Positions 36,030 through 49,436 are shown, numbered from the stretch's first letter. The stretch is 64,000 bases of DNA from Ceratothoa steindachneri (GCA_963969495.1 OZ018322.1:156015848-156079847); one strand, 5' to 3'. The notes: a model not told the origin generated them from the sequence alone. A program made the numbers and translations.

Positions 36030-36490
36030 TGATTGTTTACAATATATATAGAGCTTGTAACGCTTCATTTGGAGTGTGTGGTGCAATTTGGAATCCTTAC
36101 ATATGAAAAAGTTTGACAATTTGCTAAGCATTCAGCGAAGTTTTTTATGAACTTTAAAATATAATACAGTAAAAAAAGACAGGAAGCTTAATTTACTTTC
36201 ATTTGAATATGGGCTCTAGGGAGCGAAATTCTTGAAGTGTTTAAAGTACTAAATATATTAACTAATATAGATAAGGACTCAGTATTTGCGCTAGATAACA
36301 GAGTGGTGACGAGAAATTTAACATTCAAGCTAGTAAACAATCTATTTAACACTTCGATTGCATAAAATTTGTCTTTTTATAAAATAAAACAGATATGGGA
36401 TTGCTTGCCTTAGGATCTTGTTAAAAGCACTAGGGCGAATATATTTAAGAATGGAATCGAAAAATATTACTTTAAATTATGACCAGACAA
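36030..36490 (+). pseudogene. CR1/jockey-like LINE, C-terminal fragment
   Basis: Frames contain FGVCGAIWNPYI, REREILEVFKVLNILTNI, RNLTFKLVNNLFNTSIA, IKQIWDCLP, DLVKSTRANIFKNGIEKYY. These are the C-terminal blocks downstream of the reverse transcriptase in this LINE type: W-P-x, the E-x-x-K-I-x-N block and N-x-L-P followed by F-K. Stops and small frameshifts are frequent. It differs in sequence from the LINE at 22.3-23.6 kb. Confidence 0.7.
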
Positions 36491-36884
36491 AATAAGAGTT
36501 GTGAAACATTTTCTTAATCCATAATCCTCTCTTCCTCTTTACTGTTCCTCACCTTTCACTTCCACCCTTACCATTTTTTTAACTTGTGTCGAGGGGATCT
36601 AATTTTTTTGCCAGTTCGAAATTTTATAATGCCCCCCCTCCCTCGCGTCAGTGCCCACTTCTTTTATTGTTTTTTTTTTTAGTTTTCGTAGTTTGAGCTT
36701 AAAGAAGGGAAGTTTCATCTATTAGTTTATTTCACGTGAGATGATTGATTTGTTTAGTTTAACACGATCACAGTTGCCGCTGGTAGAGGCAGGGGAGAAA
36801 GGAGGGTTAGTTTAAATACTGCCTCCACTCTTACTCTTTCTTTCTCATTCACCTTTAATCTCTCAATACTTTTGCAGTTATACT

Positions 36885-38500
36885 TGCAACCTTGTCTCTA
36901 AGACTCATTCTTACAGCTGTGATTATTTACCATCTACCTGGTCATGCTGCTGAAAGTTTCTTGGATAATTTGGGAAATTATTTTAACCCGATCCCCTCTG
37001 CAAGTTTACTTATTCTCAGTGCTTTTAACATTCCCAGATAGCCCGTCTTATCTGCGATTTTTAGACATTTTAAAACTTTACTCAATCATTCTCACCCTAC
37101 ACTCACACAAGTGGAAAAACAGTTTTCTTTGTCGCTCGCCGCCTCCTACTTAATTCTTAGCCTTTTTCTCTGGCAAGATATTAAATATCCTTCATAGAAT
37201 ACTCTTTAACTTTCTTTCTCGCCCCGGATTATTCCCTTTTGTTCAATGCAATAACATTCTCTTTTGTCACAGTGTCTCTTGAGAAATAAATGTACTTCGT
37301 TTTCTATTTAAAAAAAAGAAATCCACCAATTCTTTACCATCAGTTCTTCCTTTTTCCCCCTAAATCATCAATATTTTTAATAAATCCCTCTCATTTGGAA
37401 TAATACAATCTAAATTTAAACATACTGCTGTTTGCCCCATGCTAAAGAAACCGATCCTGAAACCAATCCTTCTCTAAAGTCCTTGAAGTCCTGGTGACGG
37501 CAGAGATTCTAGACGGCCTATATTCATCCTGCGCTGATGAGATTCTTCCATCTGCGTTTACCGTCAGGACAGCATTGTGCGTGTAATTGATCGATTTTCT
37601 CGGGCGGCCGATGCTGGCCAGCCTTCTTTTCTGGCTACCTCTGTAATACCTGCAGGTATTTGATACTGTTGACCTTATTGTTCGTCATCACTGCTTCGTT
37701 GGTTTCTTTTATTTTACTGAAATTGCTAATAACAGATTCTATCCGTATCCTCCATATCGTACTCATTCAATTTTTATTATAAATTAAATATATCTTAACC
37801 AGTGAATGTGCGTTATGTTATTCTGCAAGGGTCATTTCCTTTTCCGCTTCTGTTTCTCATATCTTTTTACCATTGCTATTTTTATTAGTTATCTTATTAT
37901 ATCATACCATTTTTATGCACATAACACGCAAATTTATGTTGCCCCTCCTCTCCTTTCCTGAGAAATTTAGAAAACTCCTATGAGCTTATTAAATCTTAAC
38001 TGAATGGCTCTTAAAGAAATTTTGAAGCTCAATCATGGAAAAACAGAGTTAATACTGATGGCTCCTCCAGCTGTTCTGACTCGCTGCAAAATTAGTGATG
38101 ATTATCTAACTTTAATAAAAAAACTTGGGCAAAATCCTTGATATTCAGTTGTTACTCAACGTTCATGTTGATAACATGTGCAAATCCTCTCACCCCCTCC
38201 CTCTTTTCTTTCTCTTGTAAAATTGTCATTCATGATTTTGTCATCTCCTATTTTGACTAGTGAATCTCCTTTCTCACTGAATTACAGGCTCCTACACATC
38301 AACATTTCAAACTCTTTAAAAAATGAGTGGCCTGTGACCTTTTCCGCAGCTCTCACCTGTCTTACAATAAACAATTAAGAATATTATTGTTTGGCTCTGC
38401 TCCTCTACTGCTTGTTTTTCGTTTTCGTTTGTGCTACATGCGTGATTGAGCATTCTTTATTTTATTCTTTAGAGTGCGGCATGATAGGCCTGGTGATACT
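36885..38500 (+). pseudogene. L2-like LINE with endonuclease and reverse transcriptase, broken
   Basis: Endonuclease remnant: AVIIYHLPGHAAESFLDNLG, then LLILSAFNIP in place of the usual LLGDFNI. Reverse-transcriptase remnant from 37440: SKVLE, GRPMLASLLFW with an alternative-frame AADAGQPSFLATSVIPAG, FDTVDLIVRHHC, RFYPYPPYRTHSIFI, and the active-site block YHFYAHNTQIYVAP, where YADD has become YAHN. GKTELILMAPPAVLTRCKIS follows. The motif order F-D-T-V-D then H-x-Y-A-D-D-T-Q-x-Y is typical of L2 LINEs. Both catalytic domains are damaged, with many stops. It ends within 200 bp of solo LTR 3. Confidence 0.75.
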
Positions 38501-38704
38501 CTCCTTTTCCTCCTCTAGAACATCAAAGCCTGCTTTATTTTCTCAGTTTTTTTTCATTAGTTGATTGACAGGCACTCTTTGGAGGTATCATAAGATTGGT
38601 TCTTGTTGTATCTCAACTTTAGGAGCAAATCCTGGGGATGGATCACCATTCTTTGTATAATATCGGTCAGTTTTTTATGGAAACTGTTTACGGGAGTTCT
38701 AGAC

Positions 38705-40104
38705 TGTCGGGGAATTGTCCCTCTCCCGTTCTCTTTCAGTTGAGACACGGGGACGTTGACCGCAAAAACATCTGGACTAGGCACCGTGGGTCAAGCTCGT
38801 AAACACAGCCCCTCGCTACTCGTCCCTATGAAAAACCGCACGGTTTAAATGGCAAGATCTCCTCTACGAGTTTATATTAAATTTCAACTTAAGTACGAAA
38901 TTGTAGACGCGTTTTTCTTAAGCTCGAAGGCCAGCTGGAGCAGAGTTGAGACTTGATGAGAATAACCGTTTGAGTAACAACCCTCCTGCGGCCCGTCCAC
39001 AAGCCCCCCAGCCTTCTACCCCTACCCCCAGTGGGGTGACGATGTATAAATAACAAACACTTGGGAAAAACGAGGTAGAATACTTGAGTCCAGAGGCTAC
39101 GAAGTCCCCGGCAATAGAGGCCAGGCTACCAAGACTGGAACTAAAGGAACTAAGAAGAAGCTCATCATCAAGCTAGTTCCTGGTTATCAAACCGAACTTT
39201 AAGTTAACTTTTCAAGTTCAACTTACTCTCGTCAAAGAGACTCCTCCTATCCTGGTGGATCCTAAAGCCCAGGGAGAGTCCCTACCCTTGAGGAATTACG
39301 AAATAAAGAAGAAAAGGGCTCCCTCTCGAGCCCGTTACCTTGTGGTTACACCAAACTCTAAGTTAACTTGGTTAAGGAACCAAGTTCAACTAAATCTCGT
39401 CAGGGAACCCCGCCCCCCATATCCTGGTGTAGCTAAAGTACCATGATAGTCCTTGACCTTTAGAACTTCTGAAACGAAGAAGAAAAAACTCCTCCTCGAG
39501 CCAGTTACCCAGTGGTCACACCGAACTCTAAATCAATTTGGTTTAAGAACCAAGTTCAACTTACTATCTTCAAAGACACCCTGGCTATCCTCGTGCCTCC
39601 TAAAGCACCGTGATAGTTCTCGCACTTGAAGAAGAAGACCCCTGTCCCCTGAATACCGTGTGGACCCCCATCTGCTACACTCACCAAAGTACCTTGTGAC
39701 TGCCAAAAATTCAGTCCACCTCCAACAATCTGGTCGAAGCACGCGTCAAAGGACCCACATGATTCCTGTGGTGTATGGGCTCATTGAGTTCAAGGTCAAA
39801 CTCAAACCCGCCGCCAAAGCAAACAAGGTATTTAAACTCCAGTAGAGACAATTAGCCTATTTCTTTTATATTGAAGTCAGTAGCGAGTTAGTTAATATTA
39901 GTACTATTTCTGTGGTTCATGTTTTTTTGTGTAGCAAATTGCTAAATTTAAAATATATCTTTATTTTGGGATAATTCCTGTGCGTTTCTCTATATCCTTA
40001 CGTGTTGAATCGGCTCTTCCTCAAAACAACAAAATTCGCACTCTTAGATCAAAACATACTTCAACAAAGACGTATATCACGATCTAAAAAGGTATTCTAC
40101 GACA
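38705..40104 (+). mobile_element. Solo LTR, subfamily B, copy 1
   Basis: Starts TGTCGGGGAATTG and ends TATTCTACGACA. It is flanked by a perfect 5-bp duplication, TAGAC at 38700-38704 and 40105-40109. It is homologous along its length to 51162-52982, and also shares the CCCCTACCCC-AGTGGGGTG block, a TATA box (GTATAAATAA at about 39044), AAGAAGCTCATC-AGCTAGTTCCTGG and TAAGTTAACTT with subfamily A. The region 39150-39610 has about three repeats of a cassette with an AAGTTAAC/GTTCAACTT stem. There are no genes; open frames here are shadows. Confidence 0.9.
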
Positions 40105-40109
40105 TAGAC

Positions 40110-40673
40110 CATAGACCCATAAATGAGTGGATGGTGTCCGAGCAACCTCTTCCTATTTTCGATGACCCTCTTAAGTGGATCGTCTTATTTGTTCAGGGAC
40201 TCTTGGCTAATTTTACGAAGGAAAAATATGTGAAATTGATTGAGGTTCGTCTTCATAAATTTTAAGAATAAGAGGCATCATGATTCAGATGGAATCTGTA
40301 GGATTGCGTCTCCAACCCCAAGGCCAAATGGTTGATTGGCGGCTATATATCTTTAGTGCATTTCCACTTTATCCATCTTTATTCCTTTCTTTACAGATAT
40401 CTCATTACAAACATTCGGCGGGATAAACTCTTGTTGGTTTTCGCTTGAAATTAAAAGAACTTCAGTGCCAGATGACCCTTGGTTCTCTATTATGCTGAAA
40501 AACGTATGGGCCACTACGAAAATGCTTACGTATGGTTCGTAGAAGTTACTTTCAGGTGACATATTTGCACCATTCTTTGTTTCTAAGGGAGATAGCTGCC
40601 AATGTATTTTTCTTTATAGCATCATACGAGTAAATATAAATTTCAGCAGACTAATTTATAAATGTGCTATATA

Positions 40674-40742
<69 letters not shown>

Positions 40743-41640
40743 ATATATCTTATAAAGCATTTTTTGCTTAGTTTTTTAAAATATCAATATTTATAACAAA
40801 GTGGCTTCGAAAAAGTCTAATACATGTATTAGGCGAAAAATTGTTTTACACATTATAAAGTTTATTTTACAGATTAGATAACTTGTTTCATATGAAGGAA
40901 CAAAGGGACGTTAATCTTTAGCCTCGCATGCGAAATGATTAAGATAAATTTAATTAAATGTTTGCTCATATAAGAGGTGAAGCTGCTTTTGAAGAAAACG
41001 AATCTGATCAGTTTTAAGATACTGCATCTCCAATAAAGGGCAGACATATGTTGCCAATTAACCTAGATTCACTCGCTCTATTCTGGAAACACCTGCCGAC
41101 GATAATGTTGAAGCAAACCAAACCAGGTGACTTTTCTCGAACTTAATGAACAGGTACAGCCAGAAAATCCCATTCGAAATGGCTAAAGGAAAGCCGTCGG
41201 GGTCTAGAAATGGCGCTATTTTTTATGAAACTAAAGAAATTGAATTTTTCTATCCCAATTTAAAAGCCAAATTGGCTTGTAAAAGGTAAATGCCTACAAC
41301 AATGTGACTGTCATATATAAGGATCCGCAAATAGAAATGAATACTTCGTAATTGGAACCCAAGTGTTTTTTTGAGCCATTTTAAAAGCATTTTCCTATTT
41401 CGGCATCGCTTGGCTCCCAAAATAATATTACAATTCACTTTAAAATAATTGCTATTTTGGCAAGATATATTTTGTGGATTTTATATTAAAATATTAAATA
41501 CAAGATGTTGATTTATTCCTTTTTAAAATGGAATAATTTTTTATTTTTATTTAATCTTAATTTCCTATTACAATACAATTAAATTCAAAATAAAGGCAAA
41601 CTTGTTGGAACTAGGGGCCAATCCTCTAAGGTTGGATGCG
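40110..41640. other. No gene seen
   Basis: AT-rich, short frames only, interrupted by (TA)n at 40674-40739. Confidence 0.5.
40674..40739. repeat. (TA)n microsatellite
   Basis: About 65 bp of uninterrupted TA. Confidence 0.97.
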
Positions 41641-42201
41641 AGTGCAGGTGGGGTGGTTGGAAGGCGAAAGACATGCTTTACTCTTTTGTTTTCCAACCTA
41701 GAAATGAGCAGGGAACCTGCTTTTGGGTAGGCACTATTTACCAATCGGCTTACGATTTACGGGGCTTCAGGAACATGGACCCATATATGAGCTGGTCCAC
41801 ATCAGGGGAGGGTGGACATGAAAACTTCTTCAGTAGATTTTGGACGAAGGAGTGATGTGTTGTCTGTGCGAAGGAAGGAGGTGGGAGGTGGGGAGAGGGC
41901 AGAGACATTGTAATTGGTTATGTGTATGGTGACGTACCTAGGCGACAGCTTTCTGCAAGGGCTGAAATTATTTATTTCGCTCGGAATCGAATCAAGTTCT
42001 TAAGCTGGAAATCGACCTCATTATCCCAAATTCTAGGGATAACTAAAAGCAAGGAAATAACAAGAATTTTAATGGTGCATTATTATTTAAATATAAATAA
42101 TTTAAGGTGGGGATTTTTTGAAAATTTATAAATGTTTTTTTGCTTAGTTGACAAATGACTTCGGATGTTTTGGAAATTCAAAGGATTGAAATAGTTAAAA
42201 A

Positions 42202-42420
42202 AGATCATGAAGAAGAAGAAGAAGAAGAAGAAGATGATGATAATGAAGATGAAGATGATGATGAAGATGAAGATGATTAAGTTGATGAAGATAAAGAAGA
42301 GGATGAAGATGAAAATGAAAATGAAGATGAAGAAGAAGATGAAGAAGACGAAGAAGAAGAATGAGAAGAAGAAGAAGAAGAAGAAGAAGAAAAAGAAAAA
42401 GAAGAAGAAAAAGAAAAGGG
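42202..42420 (+). repeat. Polypurine GAA/GAT tract
   Basis: About 220 bp of almost pure purine on the plus strand apart from GAT triplets, mixing GAA, GAT, AAA and GAG. The end of the tract (42290-42417) is nearly all GAA/AAG. Such tracts can adopt triplex structures. Lysine-rich and serine-rich frames across it are repeat artefacts. Confidence 0.9.
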
Positions 42421-42429
42421 TGTTAAAAT

Positions 42430-45400
42430 AAAGAGTCTATAAAGGGGATTAAAAAAAGCGGTTAAGATTAGCAAATAATGTCGTAGGCCACACACCCGCA
42501 GGGGTGCCTGTGTAATTAAGCTCTTCCTGTTAAGGAAGAGAAAAGTGGCTTGTTTAAATATAAATATGTCTTAATGTAAGAAATATTTTTTTCGAAGAGT
42601 TATAAGAAAACGTATTTTCATTGATTTTGTGAAGTCTCAGGTTTAAACCACGAATGAAGCCAATAAATTATTTTTCTTATACTAATACATATATATATAT
42701 TTAAATAATAATGCAACATTAAAATGAAGGCAATAATAAGAAGAAAAAATAGCTTTGAATTTCTTTTACTCTTTCTTTACCCTGAATGGTTGTAAAAATT
42801 GCTAAAATTCACTGAAAAAATGTTTTTAACTGAACTTACCATTCTATGAAAATATTTATTCCCTGTTTTTATTTCGCCAAATCGTTGGGAACAATGGCTC
42901 ATATTATTGCTTCATAGTCAATTAGGCTAAACCATGCTTACCCTAGGCTTGTATCATGTAAAAGCCTTAGTGACGAAAGCGGGCTTCAAAAAAGAGGATC
43001 TAATTGACATGTCTTCTATAAACTTCTGGACTCATTTTCTAAAAGGTGCTTGATTTCAGTATATTTGATTCTCTCTGATTGAGCTCACACACAGCTAAGG
43101 ACGTGCCTTGTTCTAGAAACCTTGAATCTTCTATCTCTTTCACAGCTTTTAGGGTCGATGTTTGCTATAGCTGTTCCTTTCTTATTACTTGTTTCACTAC
43201 ATACTGTTCCTGTCCTAATTTGGCTTATTTTACCTATATTTTTGTCTCGCGTCTGGCTAGGTTCAACTTTAGGTGAAAGGGGGCATCTTCTTATAAAACT
43301 AATATAATATGAACTCATTTAATGGTTAAATACACATTATCTTAGCTTATATAACTGTTTGTTATTTTTGCACAGAACAATAATTGTATCAAAGAAATAA
43401 CGAGAGTTGGTATCTTCAATGGAATGCGTTGTTTAAGACTAAATTATAACAAAATATGAATATGTAAATGTGGAGAATAATTAAACAGCAAATAAAAACA
43501 ATTGTAAATTTATTAATTACCATGAAGTTAATTTTTGAGAGAAAGAAACTGATTGAGATGCAAGTACATGATATCATGTTAGGTGTCACGGGAAAAGGGA
43601 TGTAAGATTGCGTATTTGAGTCTTCTGCCATCTCTAAACGAGATGCTAGGGCACATGGCACCCCATGAATGGACTCTCTCACGCAAAATAAGATGGGTGG
43701 CTTTGTACTTAATAGGGTACAAAATTTTGGCAAAGTGAAAGGTAATTTTCGTAGTGATGATGACGACAAACCCCTTTGGTGAGAGGTTGAACTTGATAAT
43801 TGATTGTGCATAGAATTAAAATACACAACGAACAAAAACTCGGTTCTGAAAGAATGTGCAGAATATAAAGCGGGTCAACCACATTCGTGGTTAAAACGTG
43901 AGCTTTCTCAGGTACGAGACTTTAAAATGTCGTCGTTGTCATAGATGAATTCGGTTGATCTTCCAGCATATCCTTTCAACTGCGCTCACAAAAAGAAAAT
44001 AAAGACTCAGGCAAGTTGATGATAGCGGATCACAGACGTCATGAAACTCCTCGTGAAGCAATGTCAAAAGAGTCAGTAGACAGACGGCAGAAAATGAGTG
44101 AGCTGAGATTATTACATTTGATATCAACTGTGGCTCTTGAGGATGAGTTCCTACCTGGAAGCAGAACTTACTGGTGGAGTGTTACTGCCCATAAGACGAG
44201 AGTAGAAATGCTCATATTAATTCCCAATGTGTCAGGTTCTTCTAACACCACGTCTTGCTAAGTTCTTTCTTCCCACTCGCTGAGTAAGAAAAAACAACGA
44301 AAAATTGCGTTGCTCAATGGCCAGCTCGATGGCAAACTATTATGTAATCATTAAAAATGGGGAGGCGTCTCCTTAACGAGGGAAAAATAGAGCAGCTCTA
44401 TTCTTTCAGAAGGAAATGAATGGAAATTTCTAGAACTGTAAACGAAGGCGTTCTGCTATCAACTGTCGTTCGAGACGAAATACAACCGCTTTAACGTCTC
44501 TTGTATGATCGCGGGATCGTAAAATTGGCTTGCCAATGCACCCAAAGCTTTAGCTCTAAGCGGTTGATAAAATATATTTGACAGTAGAATACTTTAAAAA
44601 AAAATTCCTATAGAAGTTAACCTAAGTTAAAAGGATGTTTAGTAAAGTTTAGAGGATATTATTTGGATTCTTTCCTTGTTTCCTCAGACTAAAATTTGTT
44701 ATGGCGATCAATTAATGTAAGATTCAAGTATATTATGTTTGAGAACAAAATAAGCAAGCTAACCATATGGTACCAAGGACCATCGGGTTTAAAAAAGTGG
44801 TAAAACACCCCCTTTTTTTGGTAATTCTATTAAGCTTAAATTTACTTGCCTAACCGCTTTAATCAATTTGTCTCTGCCCGGTGAGCAGAAAGCAAGAGGA
44901 ATTCCTGAGGTCAAGAACAACGTCACTATCTGCAAAGCTCTATCTTTGCTTAGAGACTCCAAAAACTGACTTGAACCATTATTGTCAACTATTTCCCTCG
45001 GAAGCTCGCAAAAAAACAGCATTTTTCGATGCTGAGGCGTGTAAGTTGTCTTCACCCTAGTTTCATATACGACCTATCCGACTCCGTACCTTTAAATCGT
45101 AGGACCTAATTCTGCTTTTTTTCTAGTTTAGAATTGACGAGCGCCATCTTTAATTGAAGTATAGTGTTAAAACAATTATCTAATTAATTTGTGGTTGAAA
45201 AACTGTGAAACCTCTTACGTTTGTTCGTTCGTGACTAATCATATTAAACATCTAAGGCCTAATGTAGCAAGGTGGGAGAGACATGAAGGCAGGGAATAAG
45301 TAAGATTTAAAGGGATCAAGTCTGAAAATACTTTATTAGGAAATAAGTAACTCAAACACTAATCCATTGGTGCCGTAAAGAAGAAGGAAAAATGTACCCA

Positions 45401-45990
45401 GATTAAACTCTACCTCTATATTCATTGGTCCTTTGAGTCAGCATATAGGATACTACATTTAGTAATCCCTTACAAGAGTTCTTTTGCGTGTAGTGAGATC
45501 GAGGATGGACTTATGGAACATTCATCTGTACAAGATAATAAAAATTGGAAACAAATCTGCAACTATAAAGCACTTTCAAACTTCCCAAGGAATAGGCAAC
45601 ATAATTTCACAATTTATCACCGTGAAATTTTGCCACATGGAAACACCATTGAGTTCAATGAAAAATGCCTACAACGTATTATCGTATTCATCAAACATAG
45701 TAACCTTACGACACTATCGACCTGAGTAAAGGGGGTACAACATTCCATCAAGAATAAGGTTGCTGTTAAATATGCAAACTTACAAAACTATCCATCCTGT
45801 TGATAAATATTAAGGTATTATTATTTGCCTGTGTATACAGAATATTTTTGTTCGCAAACATCTTAATATAGGCTACATTCCATTGCGACTTTTACATGGA
45901 ATTTTATGAACATCAATTATATTAGCGGAGGAGGGCTTATTCATGATTAATTTGTTTTTTAGAGAATTTGTACGAAAATGATCACTACTT
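42430..45990. other. No gene recognised
   Basis: Frames at 43416-43835 (minus), 44016-44261 (plus) and 44789-45055 (minus) are open but show no motif I can tie to a family. No tandem or inverted repeats were noticed. Confidence 0.45.
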
Positions 45991-46019
45991 GATTTTGCCC
46001 TTCCTGTCCCTCATGACCT

Positions 46020-46400
46020 TTTAATTCAATTAATTAATTCCGCTGTTTCTATAAATATTTTTTCGTGTGAAACATAATATTACAGGCTAAAATATTGCTT
46101 CTTCAAGGAAAGCACCTTGTTCTTTGATGTCTCTTCAAGGAATTCTTCGAATCGGAACAATGGTCCAATGTTCAACAAATAAGACCTTGGAGTTATGTAG
46201 ATGACCTATTCTTAGGCAATCATTAATCTCCATCCCTCCATTAAATTTAATCTTTAATGGGAATCAAACTTCATTCTTACCTTTCTTGATGTGCTCATCC
46301 ACCGTGATATAGATTAATACTTTCTTTAATTTCCTGTTTAACGTAAACCAAATCATTCAAATGCTTATATAAATTTATAGTATGGTAATATTTGGAGTGG
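46020..46400 (+). pseudogene. Penelope-like element reverse transcriptase fragment
   Basis: One region gives SYVDDLFLG, then, allowing frame changes, LHPSIKFNL, SYLSFLMC/FLDVLIHRDID and YRKPNHSNAYINLYS-like sequence. The order R-Y-V-D-D, L-H-P-S-I-x-F, P-F-L-D-V-x-V-x-R, and Y-R-K-P-T-x-x-x-x-Y is characteristic of Penelope-type reverse transcriptases. The YVDD active site is intact, but the frame is broken several times and the GIY-YIG endonuclease that would follow is not visible. Confidence 0.7.
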
Positions 46401-46409
46401 TTCGTTAGG

Positions 46410-47870
46410 CAAACAAACTCACAATTAATATTATTTATTGAAAAAGTTGTTGGAATTCTTCTTGTTTCCTCAAATGAGTGAGCTTGCAGCTCGCGTGGAA
46501 GAACAGCTTCTTGGAGATTGATGTGAAAGCCGGCAATTAGTGTGGAGCGAGGGTGGCAGCGAGAGCGTTGTGTGTACTGTAATTCATGTGTGTTGCCCGT
46601 ACGCGGCAGAAGAAGGTTTGAATGGTGTGGGGTTGCCAGGTGTTGCCATCACGGGTTGGAAACGCTTGCTGGCTGCGCCATTGTGATAAAGTAAATAAAT
46701 CAGTTGTCTCCACCATCTTCCTTCAGAGCGTACATAATAGGTGCTCCTAAATTTATCGATAGCGAAATTCATAATATTCAAAACATGTATTATTGCTGCA
46801 TTTTTCATCAATAAAGCACATTTGCAATCCAGACAAACATTTTATCGTAACCTAAAAACTAAGAATAATGAAATTAATCCCTCTCCGATAGTAGGAATGA
46901 ACTACTACCCATCTCATCTTACAAACCTACCTCTCAAACCTATTAATTAATATTTCTATGTAATATTCTAATCTTAAGGAAGCCTTTAGCTTCCAAAGTT
47001 ATCTTTGAAACGATCTAATCCTTAATACCCCCCCAATAAAGAAGCTATGTATAAAATTTCATTTAGAAATGATTATAAATGGTGTATATGTAGAACAAAC
47101 CTGACCTACACTATCTCAGAGGGTGTAGGAATACAAATATTCTGTAAGCACAGAAAATGAGTCTAAAACCCTTATGAAACCACATGAGTGACCCTAATTT
47201 TAGCACTAATTCTGAATTAATGTAAGTCTGTGTGCGTGTGTTGTGGGGACAAAGCATGTGTGAGATAGATATAAAGAAATACAAGTGGTGAGAAAAGAAG
47301 GTAATGTAAGAGATTTGCAGAGGGGTGCAAAGCGCCTGATGATCAGACTTGTCGCTTAACTTTATTTTATTGTTCGTGTATATCTTTGTTTGTTATTGTT
47401 ATCATTACCGGCCCTCAGGCCTTTTGTCTTAAATTTTAATGTTACCTCTTTGTTATTCCCATTTGTTATTTTTTTATTATTCTATTATTTTCTGATTATT
47501 TATAATACTTAGTATTTTTTGTATTTCTTACATTCTGTAATGTATGTCGTTTTTATTTGTTTTTGTCATTTTCTTTGTTCTTTCTTGTTGTCGTAGTCGG
47601 GTACTCTTGTAGTTAATCAATTCAATTTTTTTATCGGCGCTTCATCTCCGTTATCCAATGGCTAACGGAACTTGGGAATATTGGCTGGCTTCTGAATTTT
47701 CTGTTCTGGTTAATCATTTTTATGATTTCTTAGTCTATTTCCTGATTAACCATCTCTTGCATATTCCTAGCCCGTTTTCTACGTCTATGATAATGGGTTT
47801 ATCTCCGCCTCCCTAGAGACATATTCTTGGCTTCATTCCCACCTGTGGATACACTTAATTAGGTACATGC
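46410..47870. other. No gene recognised
   Basis: Mixed DNA. The part at 46490-46700 is richer in G and T, and 47340-47600 is T-rich with a GGCCCTCAGGCCTTTTGTC stretch resembling a LINE 3' tail. Neither is firm. Confidence 0.4.
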
Positions 47871-47872
47871 TT

Positions 47873-48050
47873 TTATTCTGCTCGACCTGTAATCTCCTCT
47901 TTTGCGTCTTCAAGACACAAGAGAGGGTAGAGCGTTGTAGATCTTACAATTGCTTTAAAGGTTGTATTCATATTGCTTATTCGGAGATTTTTGAACTTGA
48001 ATAGATTTCTGAGTGTGGCCCACCCTGACATCTGAAAGTAGCCTCCTGCC
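47873..48050 (-). pseudogene. Possible LINE C-terminal scrap
   Basis: The minus-strand frame reads LFKFKNLRISNMNTTFKAIV, then RSTTLYPLL. The pattern I-x-x-x-T-K-x-x-x-Y-x-A-x-V-x-x-T-L-L-Y found after LINE reverse transcriptases is similar. Weak; could be chance. Confidence 0.25.
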
Positions 48051-48259
48051 AATTGGAACCACCTTGAATTTCTCTTGTTTCGTTCTTCTTTTTCATTTAG
48101 CCACGCAAATGTTAAACCTTTCGATTTCTGCCACCGACATTCGAGCCTGTATAGGCGCGTTATTAAAGGGGCATTGTATAATCTGGCTAAACTCATCCGC
48201 GAATAGATTGTTAAGGCAAGTGGGATTGACAGAGGCTGAGAGACCGGCGGTGTGAAGTA

Positions 48260-49430
48260 GGCTTGGTAAGAGGATCTAATGGATTCTTCTTAGGAAAAGT
48301 ACTCAGGGAAAGCAGATTAAAAGACTCGTTATTGGTCGGAGGACTCGGTAGGCTCAGGAAGAAACAATTTGGTGGAATTTTTGATGAGTATTTTTGGCAG
48401 GCCTATTTTATGATTAGCCTCTCTGACTACAGCACCGTCTGCCCCCACCGACTCCCTTGGCGGTTCTGCCTCTCTGACTTACTGACTGACTCAATGACTT
48501 ACCGAAGGATTTAATGAATTATAATAATAAGAAGAATTTTCAGCCCGTCTATTTATACTACCGTCAATTAAGGGTGGCGTGAATTCTCTTTCCTTAATCT
48601 AAACGCGAGCCGGAGACTATCAGGTCAAAAGTGTGTTTGTGCGTTCTTTGTTAAGACTGCTGGGCGGAGTCAAAGGCTGTGTACGTGTTGAGTGTGAAAA
48701 CGTGTGTATAAAGAGTGTATTTGCATTTAGCAGCCTGATCGCGGCTTTATCAAACAGGCATTCATAGCAAGCTTGATTCCACCGTTTCACAGGTTCACAT
48801 AAAATCTACCTGGTCAGATCAGATCCCATCCTAAATCTGCCAGGCAGCCTTCTTTATCTGTTTCCAGACCTTTCAGCTCACATCGGTTTCCTCATGTGTG
48901 GTGTTGGTACATCTGCGTGGGAATCCAATGATTTCGCTTGCATCCCTAGATTATTCTTTGTTTTTTCTTAATACATATTACATTTTGGTTTAACATTATT
49001 TACAAATACTTGTTTTCTCTTACAATAATTCATTATTACAAGATGGTATATCAATTCACTGTTCGATTTTGGAGCCCGTTACAAGCCTTTATAGGATTCA
49101 CATAATACTCATTTGTGAGGCTTCATTGTTGAAGCTATTCCGCTTTGCAATGCACTTTTGTCTTATTATTTCCATGAGCGAAAGTTAAACATTATAATTT
49201 TACAAAGAAGTTATATATTAGTTACACAAAGAGTTATTCCTATTTATGGAGACTGCTATACACTTTTAGATTATTTGCATGTGCATAATTATTTGCGTGC
49301 CCATCTAAAGGCTTCATAGGATTTATATGACACTCATTTATAAGGCTTCATTGTTGATCCTAATCTACCTTGCAATTGCCGCTACAAGATCATTTTGTAT
49401 TATTTTAACATATAAATTGTATGTAATATT
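48260..49430. other. No gene recognised
   Basis: Short frames only. TTTATAGGATTCACATAATA at about 49090 and GGATTTATATGACACTCATT at about 49318 share flanking words (CTCATTT-T-AGGCTTCATTGTTGA), suggesting a 240-bp direct duplication. Confidence 0.4.
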
Positions 49431-49436
49431 AAACAA

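Noticed and set aside
40002..40265. 87-codon plus-strand frame
   Set aside because: It crosses the end of solo LTR 3 and its target duplication, so it joins unrelated sequences.
42207..42495. Lysine-rich and serine-rich frames
   Set aside because: By-products of the GAA/GAT purine tract.
43416..43835. 139-codon minus-strand frame
   Set aside because: AT-rich, no recognised motif, no supporting signals; kept only as a possible frame in the spacer entry.
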